DNA of 64,000 nt from Streptacidiphilus jeojiense (GTDB lineage Bacteria; Actinomycetota; Actinomycetes; Streptomycetales; Streptomycetaceae): contig NZ_JOEH01000005.1 of NCBI RefSeq assembly GCF_000719095.1, positions 1-64,000 on the forward strand, given 5' to 3'. The translations under genes and the position numbers were made by a program. Positions 10,301-19,048 of this stretch are shown here, piece after piece (position 1 is the first letter of the stretch; the number at the start of each line of letters is the position of its first letter). The notes beneath the pieces were generated by a model. That model was given only the letters and a program-made list of their open reading frames with translations. It had not been told where the DNA came from and searched no databases.

Positions 10301-13300
10301 GTGGCGTCGGCCACCGTCTGCGAGGTCACGTCCCCGTCCGCGTCGTACACGGTGGTGCTGACCGCGGTGTGCACGGCGCCGGTGACCCGGTCGGTCAGCG
10401 GCGGGTCGCTCTCCTTGGTGACCTGTCCGTTGGCGTCATAGGTCAAGGTCCTGGTCAGGCCGTTGGGATAGGTGTCGGAGACCACGGTCTCGGTCAGCAC
10501 CCGGCCCAGGCCGTCATAGCTGTACTTGGTGACCTGGCCGTCCGCGTCGGTGGTGGAGGCGACATCGCCGTTGTGGAGGTAGGCGACGGTGTTGACCGCA
10601 CCGCCCGGTGAGGTGGTCGAGACCGGGAGTCCCTTGGGGACGTTGCCGGTGTCGGCAGCCGGATAGGTGGCCGTCCCGTCGGAGTACACCGTGCTGGTCG
10701 TGCGGCCGGAGGGGGATCCCGGCACCGCCGGAGTGGTGACGCTGGTCTCGTCACCTGCGGTGTTGTAGCCGTACGAGGTCAGGAAGGTGTTGTCGGTGGC
10801 GGAGGTGGAACGGCCGCTGCGGGCGGTCAGCGGCAGGTCGTTGCGCGGATCGGCGGTGGTCAGCTCCGCGGTGGTGTCATCGGGGTAGTAGCTGAAGTAC
10901 TGGGTGGAGCACTGGTTCGCAGCCTGGTTCTGGCAGGTGGTGCTGGACACCGTGTTGCCGCGCACATCGTGGCCGGTGATCGTCATGGCCCCGTCGGGGT
11001 CGATGACAGTGTGTTCGAAGCCGCCGGTGTCGTAGCCGTAACTGGTCCTGTTGCCCAGCGCGTCGGTCTCCGAGATGGTGCGGTTGCCGTTGGTGACGTC
11101 GTACTGGCTGCTCAGCGTCTTCCCGGCGGGGTCGGTGACGGTGACGGTCTCCAGCGGCAGCAGGCCCGCGGAGTTGTGGGCGGCCTGGAAGTGCGCGGAC
11201 GCGTCCGCGGCGGTGAGCTGGCTGTGGTACAGCGCGAAGTCGGCGATCGAGCCGGGGAAGTAGCCCAGGGTGTTGGTGGGCGCCGAGGTCCAGCCCGAGG
11301 ACTCGCCCGCCCCGACGTACAGGTAGGTCGAGACGGCAGTGGCGAACGCGCCGGTGGAGCTGGACTGCTGGGTGCCGTCGAGGTAGAGCGCCTCGGTGGT
11401 TCCCCCGGAGGCCAGCAGCGCGTGGTGCCACTGGCCGTCGTTGACCTTGCCGGTGCTGGTGACGTACCCGTAGCCGTAGAAGCGGCCGTGCAGCAACCCG
11501 TCCACGCCGACGTACAGGGCCGGGACGTAGTTGTTGGAGGCGGGGCTGCCGCCGGTCAGCGACGCCCCGGCGTAGTCGAAGAGCACGCCGCCCGCGGTAC
11601 TGCCCGAGGGCATCTTGAACCACAGCTCCACCGAGTTCGACCCGGCGGTGACCTGGTTGTTGGTCGGCAACGACACCAGCGAGGAAGTGCCGTTGAAGGA
11701 CGCAGCGGTGCTGTCGGAGAACGGACCGGCCGCACCCAGCGTGACATTGGAGTAGCTACCCAGGCCGCCGCGGGTCTCGTCGAGGGCGCTGGCTGCGCCG
11801 GCCCCCTCGCCCAGCCGGAAGTACTCGGTGGGCGCCGCGCCCAGCACCGCCGAGCGGTAGACCTGGCTGGAGCCGGTCACCGTGGGCGTGCCCAGCTTCC
11901 AGGTGCCGCCGTTCTCGTCGGTGACCTGGGTGACCGTCGCGGTCGAGGCGTTGTAGGCGATCGCGGCGTACGCCTTGCCGGAGGGACGGGTGATCGAGGA
12001 CAGCAGGCTGGCGCTGCTGGTACCGGCCGCGTGCAGGGCGGTGACCTGCGCCTGCGACAGCGGGTAGGAGTACAGGCCGACGTCGGCGATGGAGCCGTTG
12101 AAGTAGCTGGCGTAGCCGGTGTTGCCGCTCTTGCCCTCGTTCGGCTCGTCGGGCCACGCCCCGCCGAGGAATCCGGCCCCGACCGTGGGGTAGCTGAGCG
12201 TCTGGACGGGTACTCCGCCGCCGACCGAGACGGTGCCGGACGCGGTGCCTGCGTTGACGCCGTCCAGGTACAGCGTCTGCGAGGCGCCGGCTGCGGCCAG
12301 TACGGCGTGGTGCCACTGGCCGTCGTTGACCTTCTTCAGGGTCTCGCTGATCGGCGAGACGCCCGCGCTGTACCAGAACTCCGCGTTGAGGTAGCCGGAG
12401 CTGCCGATGTACAGCATCGGCTGGTAGTAGCCGGGCGTGCTGCCGTTGCTGACCGGCACGGAGGAGGCCCCGTACAGGACGCTCGCGGTGCTGCTGCTGG
12501 TCTTGAACCACAGCGACACGGTCTGCGCATTGGCGGCCACGGCCAGGGAGTTGGGCAGCGTCACGGTGGAGCTGGTGCCGTTGAAGCCGGCCGCGGTGGC
12601 GGTACTTCCGCTCAGCGGGCCGCTCTGACCGAGGGTCACATTGCTGTAGGTGGCGTTGTCGCTGCCCTCGTTGGCGATCACCGCGCTGGTGGCGGTGGTG
12701 CCGGAGGCGTCCGAGAGCGTCCACAGCGAGTGCGGGTCCAGGTCGAGGCCGGCCGCCTGGTACTGCGAGCCGGTGGTGTAGCCGTAGCTGGTGCAGTGGG
12801 TGCCGTCCGCGGGGGCGCACAGGCTGCTCAGCGCGTCACCGGTGTAGGAGTAGGTCCACAGCAGGTCGGTGCTCTGGTCGGTGCCGGTGACCGGGTCGGT
12901 GGAGACCGTGGCGATGTGCGCGCTGGTGGCGCCGCTGGGGGTCGACCACACCAGGTGCAGGGAACGACCCGAGGTGACCGAGGTCATCGTGGTGATCTGT
13001 CCGGAGGACCAGGTGAAGGTGACCGCGCGGGCGTCCGCGTCGGTGACCGAGGTGATCCCGTACACCCCGCTGCCCAGGGCCTGGGTGAAGGTGTAGACCG
13101 TGTCGTTCTTGTCGGTCAGCGTGTAGCCGCCGGTGACCGGCTTGAACGTGGCGAAGCGTCCCGAGGGCGGGCTGTAGCTGCCGTCGCTGTTCTTCCCGAA
13201 GCCGACCACCGAACCGTCGGGATAGGTGACCTGGACGCTGGCCACCGCGCCGCCGGTGTCGTACTGCTCGGCGGCGCGGGCGTCGAAGATGCTCGACCAA

Positions 13301-15432
13301 CCGGCACCGAAGCCACCGGTGGTGCGGGGGTCGCGTGAGTTGTAGTCGCGCACCACGTCCAGCGAGGGACCGGTGACCGACACCGAGGCGTCGGTGTCCT
13401 CGGTGGTGTAGTTCCCGATCGAGGCGTCGTAGCCGTGGTCGCTGCTGTTCTGGGACAGGCTGGACGTGGTCACGGGTTGCGGGACCTGTGGCGTCAGCGA
13501 GGCCCAGGCCGCTGCCGTCGAGTACGCGGAACCGTCGTAGGCCTGGACGGTCCACTCGTAGGTCTGGCCCCACTTCAGCTTGCCGGCCGTCACGCTCCAG
13601 TCGCCGCCGGTGACCAGCCCCGAGTCGACGACCTTGGTGTCGGTGGAGTCGTAGATCTGGAAGTCGTACTCCAGCGTGGTGTTCGGCGAGCCGTCGTCGA
13701 TGGCGGCCGCCGCCAGTTCCGGGGTCAGCGTGCTGACGGTGGTGTCGTTGGCCGGATAGGTCTGGGTGAGCTGGGGAGCCACGTTGCCGGTGTAGGTCAG
13801 CGTCAGGATCGGGGCGTAGCCCGGGTCGTAGAACGAGCCGAACTGCTTCCAGGTCAGGTCGTTGGTGGTGGCCGCGTAGACCGCCAGCCCGTGGTCGGCG
13901 GTGGTGCCGTTGGCCCAGCCCTGGAAGGTCGTGGTCGACAGCGGAACGGTCAGCCAGTCTCCGACCGTACGGTCGGCCGCGGTGTTGCCGCAGGCGGCCG
14001 TCAGGGTGCTGGTCGCCGGGGTCAGACTCCCGATCGAGGCGCCGTAGGCCGGACCGGGCCACCCGGTCACCCCGGACGGGGTCCAGGCGGCGCTGACGGC
14101 GGCGACGTCGAACTCCTCGGCGTACGCGCAGGTGGACGCCCAGGTGTCGAACAGCTGAAGGCTGGCCGCGGTGACGGTGACCTTGGAACCGTCGAAGGTG
14201 CCCAGCTGCGGGGCGATGTAGCCCACCGCGCTGTGTGTGCCCGAGTCGTACGACCCGGCCTTGATGGACAGCTCAGTGGAGTGGTCGCCCAGGTTGGCGG
14301 ACTCGGCGTAGGTCGTCGTCCAGGCGTCGTTGATGGAGGGGTCCACCGTGACCGGGAACCGTCGCGCCGGGTTGTCCAGCCATGCCCTGTCCAGGGTGAC
14401 CACCAGAGCGGTGTGGCCCGCACTCTGCTGCAGGGTGTAGCTGACCGCGTGCGTGGTGGCCGGGTCGCCCGAGTGCGGATCGACCTTGGAGTCGAACGCG
14501 TACGCCGGCGGGATCTCCTCCACCGTCCGCCCGGCCGCGTTGCGCAGGTCGATCGCCCCGGCGGTGCCCTGCACTGCCGTCAGACCCTGCAGCTGCAACG
14601 GGAAGACCCACTGGTTACCGGCAGCAGCGCTGTGCAGCACCACGGACTCCTTCAGGCCCGTGGTCGTGGGCGCCACCAGAAGATCCGTGAGGGGAAGCAC
14701 GCCCGGGTACGTCACCGTCGAGCCCCGCGCGGTGCCGGTGACGGCGGCTGCTCCCTGCAGGCCGTAGGTCAGCTTGTGGCTGCCGTCCACGGCAAAGGCT
14801 GCGAGCGAGGTCGTGGACGCCTTCGGCGCGAAGTCGACGGCCAGGGAGTTGGCCGCCTCGTGCCACCGCTGGTCCGTGCCGACCGACACCGTGGTGTTGA
14901 CGGGCTGCCAGTCACCCTTGGCATCACGGTAGTTCACCGGGGTCTGGCGGACCCGGCGGGTGACGGAGCCGTCGGCGTTCTGGAAGTAGTCGACGGTGGC
15001 GGACGACTTGGAGGCGACCCGCTTGCTGGTGCGGGCGTTGAATCCGACCGGCGCCGCGGCGCTGAGGCCGCTGCTGACCTTGCGTGCCCGGACTGTGTAC
15101 GAGGCCAGTTGGCCGCGTCCGGTGCCCGGTGCCCCACCTGTCCCGCGACCGGAGCGCGTCGACGCCGCGCTCGCCACATGGCTGCGCCCAGCTGCGGTCC
15201 CGCCGGCCTGCTGCGGAAGCCGGCCCCAGTGCGGACTGGAGAACCAGCCGGCGATCTCCGTCAACGACGGCAGGCTCAGCGCGGGAAAGCCACGGGTGGC
15301 CGCTCCGGCGGTGCTCACCCCACTGCCGACGGCTAGGGCGGCCACCAGCAGCACCGTCACCAACCGCACCAGGGGCCGCATCCGACGTCCCGTCAACGAC
15401 CAGCTGGACCGCCGCACCGAACGCGTACGCAT
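4396..15432 (-). CDS. Giant secreted RHS-repeat polymorphic toxin with LamG inserts, HINT domain and nuclease tip
   Basis: About 3,678 residues. The start is ATG 15432, ahead of a basic n-region and a hydrophobic signal segment ending in STAGAA. Order by position: a DNRLRE-type domain (about 14340-13790); a DUF6531-like RHS entry region (about 13450-13100); three LamG/concanavalin-like domains (about 12740-12050, 11830-11180, 9600-8990) among many YDxxGN RHS repeats (to about 6600); an RHS core ending NPLSATDPSG (about 6370); a His/Arg/Lys-rich amphipathic region (about 6300-5900) and an Ala/Gly hydrophobic region (about 5880-5600). A HINT domain follows (5502-4879) with its first Cys, a HTTFHHPF block and a terminal HN-Cys. 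The last 160 residues (4878-4399) contain RGHLLANRLGG and NLVTLTQNPVN, as in DNA/RNA non-specific endonucleases of the HNH-like superfamily. The RHS shell should encapsulate the tip and HINT should cleave it free. The likely target is competing cells. Confidence 0.9.
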   Translation of the reverse strand: MRTRSVRRSSWSLTGRRMRPLVRLVTVLLVAALAVGSGVSTAGAATRGFPALSLPSLTEIAGWFSSPHWGRLPQQAGGTAAGRSHVASAASTRSGRGTGGAPGTGRGQLASYTVRARKVSSGLSAAAPVGFNARTSKRVASKSSATVDYFQNADGSVTRRVRQTPVNYRDAKGDWQPVNTTVSVGTDQRWHEAANSLAVDFAPKASTTSLAAFAVDGSHKLTYGLQGAAAVTGTARGSTVTYPGVLPLTDLLVAPTTTGLKESVVLHSAAAGNQWVFPLQLQGLTAVQGTAGAIDLRNAAGRTVEEIPPAYAFDSKVDPHSGDPATTHAVSYTLQQSAGHTALVVTLDRAWLDNPARRFPVTVDPSINDAWTTTYAESANLGDHSTELSIKAGSYDSGTHSAVGYIAPQLGTFDGSKVTVTAASLQLFDTWASTCAYAEEFDVAAVSAAWTPSGVTGWPGPAYGASIGSLTPATSTLTAACGNTAADRTVGDWLTVPLSTTTFQGWANGTTADHGLAVYAATTNDLTWKQFGSFYDPGYAPILTLTYTGNVAPQLTQTYPANDTTVSTLTPELAAAAIDDGSPNTTLEYDFQIYDSTDTKVVDSGLVTGGDWSVTAGKLKWGQTYEWTVQAYDGSAYSTAAAWASLTPQVPQPVTTSSLSQNSSDHGYDASIGNYTTEDTDASVSVTGPSLDVVRDYNSRDPRTTGGFGAGWSSIFDARAAEQYDTGGAVASVQVTYPDGSVVGFGKNSDGSYSPPSGRFATFKPVTGGYTLTDKNDTVYTFTQALGSGVYGITSVTDADARAVTFTWSSGQITTMTSVTSGRSLHLVWSTPSGATSAHIATVSTDPVTGTDQSTDLLWTYSYTGDALSSLCAPADGTHCTSYGYTTGSQYQAAGLDLDPHSLWTLSDASGTTATSAVIANEGSDNATYSNVTLGQSGPLSGSTATAAGFNGTSSTVTLPNSLAVAANAQTVSLWFKTSSSTASVLYGASSVPVSNGSTPGYYQPMLYIGSSGYLNAEFWYSAGVSPISETLKKVNDGQWHHAVLAAAGASQTLYLDGVNAGTASGTVSVGGGVPVQTLSYPTVGAGFLGGAWPDEPNEGKSGNTGYASYFNGSIADVGLYSYPLSQAQVTALHAAGTSSASLLSSITRPSGKAYAAIAYNASTATVTQVTDENGGTWKLGTPTVTGSSQVYRSAVLGAAPTEYFRLGEGAGAASALDETRGGLGSYSNVTLGAAGPFSDSTAASFNGTSSLVSLPTNNQVTAGSNSVELWFKMPSGSTAGGVLFDYAGASLTGGSPASNNYVPALYVGVDGLLHGRFYGYGYVTSTGKVNDGQWHHALLASGGTTEALYLDGTQQSSSTGAFATAVSTYLYVGAGESSGWTSAPTNTLGYFPGSIADFALYHSQLTAADASAHFQAAHNSAGLLPLETVTVTDPAGKTLSSQYDVTNGNRTISETDALGNRTSYGYDTGGFEHTVIDPDGAMTITGHDVRGNTVSSTTCQNQAANQCSTQYFSYYPDDTTAELTTADPRNDLPLTARSGRSTSATDNTFLTSYGYNTAGDETSVTTPAVPGSPSGRTTSTVYSDGTATYPAADTGNVPKGLPVSTTSPGGAVNTVAYLHNGDVASTTDADGQVTKYSYDGLGRVLTETVVSDTYPNGLTRTLTYDANGQVTKESDPPLTDRVTGAVHTAVSTTVYDADGDVTSQTVADATGGDAPRTDTTTYNAYDQVASHTDANGNAGAADGNTTTSSYDAYGNRISDVDQNGTTTRYAYDADGNLLTQSLASYTGDPVNPSTATTLIESSRAYDPAGRLASITDSMGNTTSYTYTDNGLTSTVTRTDATGKNSFVLQSNSYDAAGDLVQQVTNNGATVTNYTVDAASRTTSTVTDPTSTDRTTQVSYTPDDLVATSTQHDSSGYDRTTSKTYDPMGNTLTETLSGDASGHPSAWYPLNQTAGTAVTDASGNGYTATADSGVTWSGSGATFAGSTTGTGGLISANAPVLTTNSSYTVSAWVDPADVSTYRTFVGQAGANMGAFYLQYSKSYGGWAFITTSADATTATQTIAHTSSATANTWTHLVGVYNSSTGAMSLYVNGALAASATAATTWNASGPLTVGGVKTTGGTISNVVNGQVSDVQAYQRALSAAEVATLYGNGRSGGTVGSSNAQTTTYTYDKRGLPTSMTDADGNTTNYSYDEAGNLAVTTAPAVSVETNGGTAVSARPVTTSGFNTFGEATEEVDPDGNQTDTAYDANGQKVSETLPSYTPPGSSTPITATSTWTYDADGNVVGTAQPDGETTSTSYDQIGDAAQVTAADGSKTHAVYDTNGELVSQTDGTGATTQATYDWMGRQLTSTTLERYPTAQALTSTNSYAVSAGNAYGAFLTSTTTPGGVTTGYKYNSLGETTAVTDGAGNTTTYSYDFMGNQQKTTLPDGTWSDTDYNVSDQPFKTTQYDAASTVLSQTGETYDGVGNLISSTDANGHTSHFTYDAAGTVTQETQPVSATSSITTSFGYDAAGQRTRYTDGRGNSWIYTYTPWGQPQSVVAPATSSYTSAADSTTTDTYNGDGQLVSAVQPGGITTTLGYDKVGNLTSESGTGADAATASRSFTYDSAGQVLTAGTSTAGTSGTTGYQSATSESFTYNDRGSLLTASGSAGSSSFGYNSDGSLTSRTDAAGTTSYGYDTAGRLSTLDDASTGTQLGYSYNTLDQLAAIKYGSTGQTRTYSYNTAHELTGDTLTQGSTTLASMSYGYDADGNLTTKTTTGVTGASSNTYTYDWANRLTSWNNGSTTTAYAYDASSNRVQVGSNVYTYDARDELTSDGVNSYRYSAAGTLQMETTPSGSTTYTTDAYGQQITDGTQGYTLDASGRNITDTDNPLGTSRTFQYSGGGDTIAGDGDYTYTYDPSGGLIGLNTAGAGSTSTGTLALTDQHSDVVAGFTSGATTLTGSATYDPLGNVTASSGTAGGHLGFQSGWTENSTAQVGTASRWYNPATGTFLNKDSVSPNPVPNSASANPFAYIGGNPLSATDPSGHCWFGCSIFNAVSNAVSSAVDDVSSGWDDFSSTFSSGWDDFAHYTYHAVAAVVHTVKHAVSKAVHRIADVYRSTVRRVRRYYHYAARRIRRAYHAAVHAVSSAYHAVRRAAKRVVHAIKKAAHAVAHAARSAYHATVKAVKTAAIYAKHHAAAITSFVVSAAVGMGCEAVTAGIGTIGCAAIAGAVGSLVTQGFACADKGGSSCSAGAFASSAVDGAVAGAVGGALGALGGKLLSKVAPKALDAVGGLFGKGATEAGDSAAADATDQVANDSVADEAGSASQSPTCHSFTAGTQVLMANGSTKAISTIKVGDTIANAVPGLSGTQSHQVTAVIVTHTDHDFADVTIAPTRTAAGKAATTSLKSRVLRKAALGLAASAAGIAALMATHHQSATPAQPVAYTAPAATSTATPATTADQGGVLHTTFHHPFYDETQTAFVEAENLHIGDRLQTPTGTAEVTNLHLFHANTTTYDLTIGTLHTYYVEAGSIPVLVHNCDGDRYSHGGSVRYEGLDELGRPQGVHASIDKSMLDTGSEAGGTRPPGWRGNGTDYNEARGHLLANRLGGAGKGPLARYNLVTLTQNPVNSPLMRDLVEQHIYDAVDVDEIVQYSVKPIYEGANRIPTSLEFSAVGNKGFSLSGFLENPAAGVISGKFSY

Positions 15433-15635
15433 CGACAATCCCCACCCGTGTCTTGAACCTGAACCTGTCACACCTTCAGGGCAAGGCGAAGTGGACCACG
15501 TTCGACCGTGTGCGACGCAAGATCACATAAGGCGGTCACACGCGTTCCTTACTCATGCGGATCTCACGTTCTCGGATCCACAGGCCAGTGACAGGGTTCC
15601 CTGGTAAGGACGCGCAGGCTCCCCCGGTGCCGCGG

Positions 15636-16151
15636 CTAGGAGGCAAGGGCGGACTCGACCGCAGCCGCCACCGCGGCCCGCTCTCCGCCCGTTGACGAGT
15701 AAGAAACCGGTGCAAGGCGCTTCCCGGTCGCGCTGCCGTCCACGGTGAGGAACTCGACCTTCGGGAACTGTTCGGCGACCTTCTCGGCCGCCTGCGTCGG
15801 CGCGGCTCCGACGGCAAGGATCACCTGGCATCCGCTCACCGCCAGCGAGGCCAGGAACGGTCCCGCGCTGCCCGGCGTGTCCGGTCCCGTGGCCGACAGG
15901 TACCGGACCTGCGCCGCCGACTCGGTCGACGCCTCGCGCATCCCGGCCCAGGCCGCGGCGGCGTGCTGATCCGCGAGGCCGGTCGGACCGGTGAGCATGC
16001 AGGCCTGCTTCCGGGAGTAGGTACGGGCCCGGGTGGCCGCCTTCGGGGCCGCGGACGAGGACGGCCACCGGACCACGAGCGCCGTCGCCCCCAGCGCCAG
16101 TACGACGGCCGCGGCCGTTGCCCACCGGTAACGGCGCCCCTGGTCGATCAT
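15636..16151 (-). CDS. Short BMP-family (basic membrane protein) substrate-binding-like protein
   Basis: A 171-residue protein. ATG 16151 has GGAG 8 nt upstream. A single hydrophobic N-terminal segment (residues about 9-27) is a membrane anchor or uncleaved signal, with no lipobox Cys. The rest resembles the first lobe of BMP-type ABC substrate-binding proteins: ACMLTGPTGLADQ, then a GCQVILAVGA strand-turn, then FPKVEFLTVDG. Full-length family members are about twice as long, so this is a one-lobe version, a form also seen in streptomycetes. No transporter genes are adjacent. Its ligand is unknown. It lies upstream of and antiparallel to the RHS-side genes and divergent from the propeller protein at 16463. 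Confidence 0.65.
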   Translation of the reverse strand: MIDQGRRYRWATAAAVVLALGATALVVRWPSSSAAPKAATRARTYSRKQACMLTGPTGLADQHAAAAWAGMREASTESAAQVRYLSATGPDTPGSAGPFLASLAVSGCQVILAVGAAPTQAAEKVAEQFPKVEFLTVDGSATGKRLAPVSYSSTGGERAAVAAAVESALAS

Positions 16152-16462
16152 GTCGCGACTCCATCGGGTTCCAGCCCCGACGGGTCCGTCCGCACCGGGG
16201 GATCCGCAGCATACGGGGACCGATTCGGGCGATGGGCCCCGCCGGAGGGGGTGGAACGCGCGTTTTCCGGCGCTGACGCCAGTCCGCGTGGGCATATCGG
16301 TGACAACCGGGCAAGCGGAAGAAACTGCGGCCGATTCGCCAAGGTGACACCGCAGCCCACAACTTGGTACGCAGGCGGAACACTCGTGCCCCTGATAGCG
16401 CCGGTGCGCTAGTGTGCGCACGCACATCTCATATGCAGAGGCAACTCAGGGGGCCGCCCACC

Positions 16463-19048
16463 GTGAAACTCTCAGCGCTCTCCACGGCCATAGCCGTCGT
16501 GGCCGGCTCCGTGTCAGCCGGCGTGATCGGGGCCGCCGGCTCCGCGGGGGCCGCCGAGCCCGCAGCAGTGCCGCTCTCGCTCAGCCACTACTCGCACCTG
16601 CTGGTCGACGCCGCACACCAGCACCTGTACTTCAGTCAGGGCTCCGGCACCAGCACCATCCTGGTCACCGACCTGTCCGGCCACGACGTCGGCACGATCG
16701 ACGACGAGCAGGGCGCCACCGCCCTCGCGCTCTCCGCCGACGGCAGCACCCTGTACGCGGCGCTGTCCGACGGCGACGCCGTGGCCGCCATCGACACCAC
16801 CAGCCTGACCGAGAAGGCGCGGTACGCCACCGGTGCCTCCAGCGCGCCGGCGTCGCTGGCCGTCTCCGGCGGCAAGGTCTGGTACAGCTACACCACCGCG
16901 GCCGACGCCGGAGGCATCGGCGTGATCGACGCGCAGGACGACAGCCCCGCCGCGACCGCGCAGCCGACCATGTCCACCTGGGCGAGCGCCCCGGTACTCG
17001 CCTCCGCCTCCGCCTCCGACGAGTTGGTCGCCGAGGACTTCTCCGCCCAGCACATGGCCACCTTCGGGCAGACCTCGGGCACCCCCGTGCTGCAGGCCGA
17101 CGGCACCGTCGCCACGGGCAACACCACCGGATCGCTGCAGGTGAGCCCCGACGGCACCGAGGTGCTGGCCGCCTCGCCCGGTCAGGCCCTCGTCAAGGGC
17201 TTCACCACCGCCGGCCTCGCCGCGACACGGAGCTACGGCGCCACCCAGACTCCGTCCGTCGCGCTCGCAGTCGCCGCGGACGGCACCATCGCCACGGGCA
17301 CCGCTGCCGCCGACGGCACCGACCTCATCACCGACGCCGCCACCGGAAACCAGCTCAACTCCGTCGACCTGCACAACGACGGCACCACCGACCGCCTCGC
17401 CCCCGACGGGCTGGCCTGGATGCCCGACAACATCGGCGCCTACGCGGTCACCAGCACCTCCGGCGGCGGCTACGGTCTGCACCTGGTGCCGGACGCCAGG
17501 GTCACCACCGTCTACGTCATTCTGGGCTGGAACCAGGACGAGGACCAGGCTCTGCCCGGCCAGGACTTCACCGTGCAGGGCTCCGCCTGGAGCACCGTGC
17601 CGCTACCGACCGGCACCGCCCTGCAGGTGAGCCGCGACGGCGCGGCCCTCCCCGACGTGCACCTGGCCGCGGACGGCACCTTCTCCTTCAAGGACAACCA
17701 GTCGGTCGCGGGCACCTACGACTACACCGTCAGCTACCCGGGTGACACGACCCACCGCAGCGGCAATTCCACGGTCCACGTCACGGTCCAGCCGTACACC
17801 AGCCGCATCGTGGTCGGCACGCTCTCGGCCACCCCGAGCCTGGTGAAACTGAACGGCAGTCTCATGGCCTTCAACCTGGCCGGGCACCTGATGACCGCGC
17901 CGCCGATCGGCACGGCCGTGGCCGTCAGCCGTACCGACCTGACCAGCGGCCAGACGGTGCAACTGCCGTCGGTCGACGTGACCTCCTCCACCGGCACGTT
18001 CCAGGTCCTGGACGCTCCGCAGGCCGCGCACAGCTTTGTGTACCACCTGTCCTACCCGGGCGCCACGACCTACACCGCGGCCGGCACCGACGTCACCGTC
18101 AAGGTCGCGCCGCTCGCCCCGACAGTGAGTCTCAGCGCCCCGTCCTCGCAGGTCCGCAACGGCCAGCTCACGGTCAAGGGCGGGCTGAACCAGGGCCCGT
18201 ACCCCACGGGTGAGACGGTGAAGATCACCCGCATCGACCCGGCGCACCCGTCCGGCGTCAGCCTGGGCACGGTCGCCGTCGCCGGCGACGGGACGTTCAG
18301 CTTCACCGACGCGCCGCACTACGGCGGGACCAACACCTACACCGTCACCTACGCGGGTGACCCGATCCGCTCCTCCGCGGTGGGCTCCGCGAACGTCAAG
18401 GTCAGCTACAGCACGCCCTACCTGAGCGTGCACACCAATGCCTCGACCTTCACCTACGGCACCACGGCCACGGTGACCGCCCAACTCGGCTCCACGTACG
18501 CCAACCGCGCCGTCACCATCTACGCGCAGCGCTACGGCGGCTCCAGGACGGCGATCGCCACCGGCACCGTCAACAGCAGCGGGAAGCTCACCGCCAGCTA
18601 CCGCGTGATCAAGGGGACCACCTTCACGGCCGCCTTCACCGGCGACTTCGAGTTCGCCCCCGCCACCGTGAGCACGGGTGTGCACGTGTACGCGAGCCTC
18701 GCGGAGCACCAGTCCGGCTACTACACCACCACGTCCTCCGGCGGCACGAAGTACGCGGTCTACCACCACACCGCCAAGCCGGCGGTCAGCACCACGGTGT
18801 ACCCGGGCAAGCCCGCGGAGTGCGTCAAGTTCCAGCTGCAGGAGTACCTGTCCGGCGCCTGGCGCACGATCAACCAGTCCGGCTGCTACGCCCTGAACAG
18901 CAGCAGCACCGCCTCGCGCAGCTACACGCTGCCGAGCGGCGCCACCGGACACCTGTTCCGGTGGAACGCCGCGTACTTCCACAGCAGCACCGACCAGGCC
19001 AACCTCAACACCACCGGCGCCTGGCAGTACTTCACCGTCAAGTACTGA
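16463..19048 (+). CDS. Secreted beta-propeller protein with C-terminal Ig-like repeats
   Basis: 861 residues. The GTG start at 16463 follows AGGGGG and begins VKLSALSTAIAVVAG; a typical Sec signal peptide ends near GSAGAAEP. An ATG ten codons upstream is a possible alternative. Residues about 35-340 carry YncE/cytochrome-D1-type propeller blades (repeats such as TALALSADGSTLYAAL and GSLQVSPDGTEVLAA). About four Ig-like modules follow, each ending in a Tyr-rich strand such as YDYTVSYPGDT, YHLSYPGAT or YTVTYAGDP. The C-terminal domain has two Cys that could form a disulfide. There is no membrane anchor, so it is probably released or wall-associated. A binding or adhesion role is plausible; no catalytic motif is seen. 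It stands alone between divergent and downstream genes. Confidence 0.75.
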   Translation: MKLSALSTAIAVVAGSVSAGVIGAAGSAGAAEPAAVPLSLSHYSHLLVDAAHQHLYFSQGSGTSTILVTDLSGHDVGTIDDEQGATALALSADGSTLYAALSDGDAVAAIDTTSLTEKARYATGASSAPASLAVSGGKVWYSYTTAADAGGIGVIDAQDDSPAATAQPTMSTWASAPVLASASASDELVAEDFSAQHMATFGQTSGTPVLQADGTVATGNTTGSLQVSPDGTEVLAASPGQALVKGFTTAGLAATRSYGATQTPSVALAVAADGTIATGTAAADGTDLITDAATGNQLNSVDLHNDGTTDRLAPDGLAWMPDNIGAYAVTSTSGGGYGLHLVPDARVTTVYVILGWNQDEDQALPGQDFTVQGSAWSTVPLPTGTALQVSRDGAALPDVHLAADGTFSFKDNQSVAGTYDYTVSYPGDTTHRSGNSTVHVTVQPYTSRIVVGTLSATPSLVKLNGSLMAFNLAGHLMTAPPIGTAVAVSRTDLTSGQTVQLPSVDVTSSTGTFQVLDAPQAAHSFVYHLSYPGATTYTAAGTDVTVKVAPLAPTVSLSAPSSQVRNGQLTVKGGLNQGPYPTGETVKITRIDPAHPSGVSLGTVAVAGDGTFSFTDAPHYGGTNTYTVTYAGDPIRSSAVGSANVKVSYSTPYLSVHTNASTFTYGTTATVTAQLGSTYANRAVTIYAQRYGGSRTAIATGTVNSSGKLTASYRVIKGTTFTAAFTGDFEFAPATVSTGVHVYASLAEHQSGYYTTTSSGGTKYAVYHHTAKPAVSTTVYPGKPAECVKFQLQEYLSGAWRTINQSGCYALNSSSTASRSYTLPSGATGHLFRWNAAYFHSSTDQANLNTTGAWQYFTVKY

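Noticed and set aside
6600..11140. Recurring GTCGTAGGT-type units that could look like a CRISPR or tandem repeat array
   Set aside because: They are the imperfect DNA of YDxxGN RHS repeats within one reading frame. Spacing and sequence vary and there are no cas genes.
5341..15336. Long plus-strand frames (for example 5341-8385, 8392-9612, 10969-13338, 13435-15336) opposite the RHS gene
   Set aside because: They are Gly/Val/Arg-rich shadows caused by the third-position GC bias of the minus-strand repeats. They have no ribosome sites, domains or normal composition.
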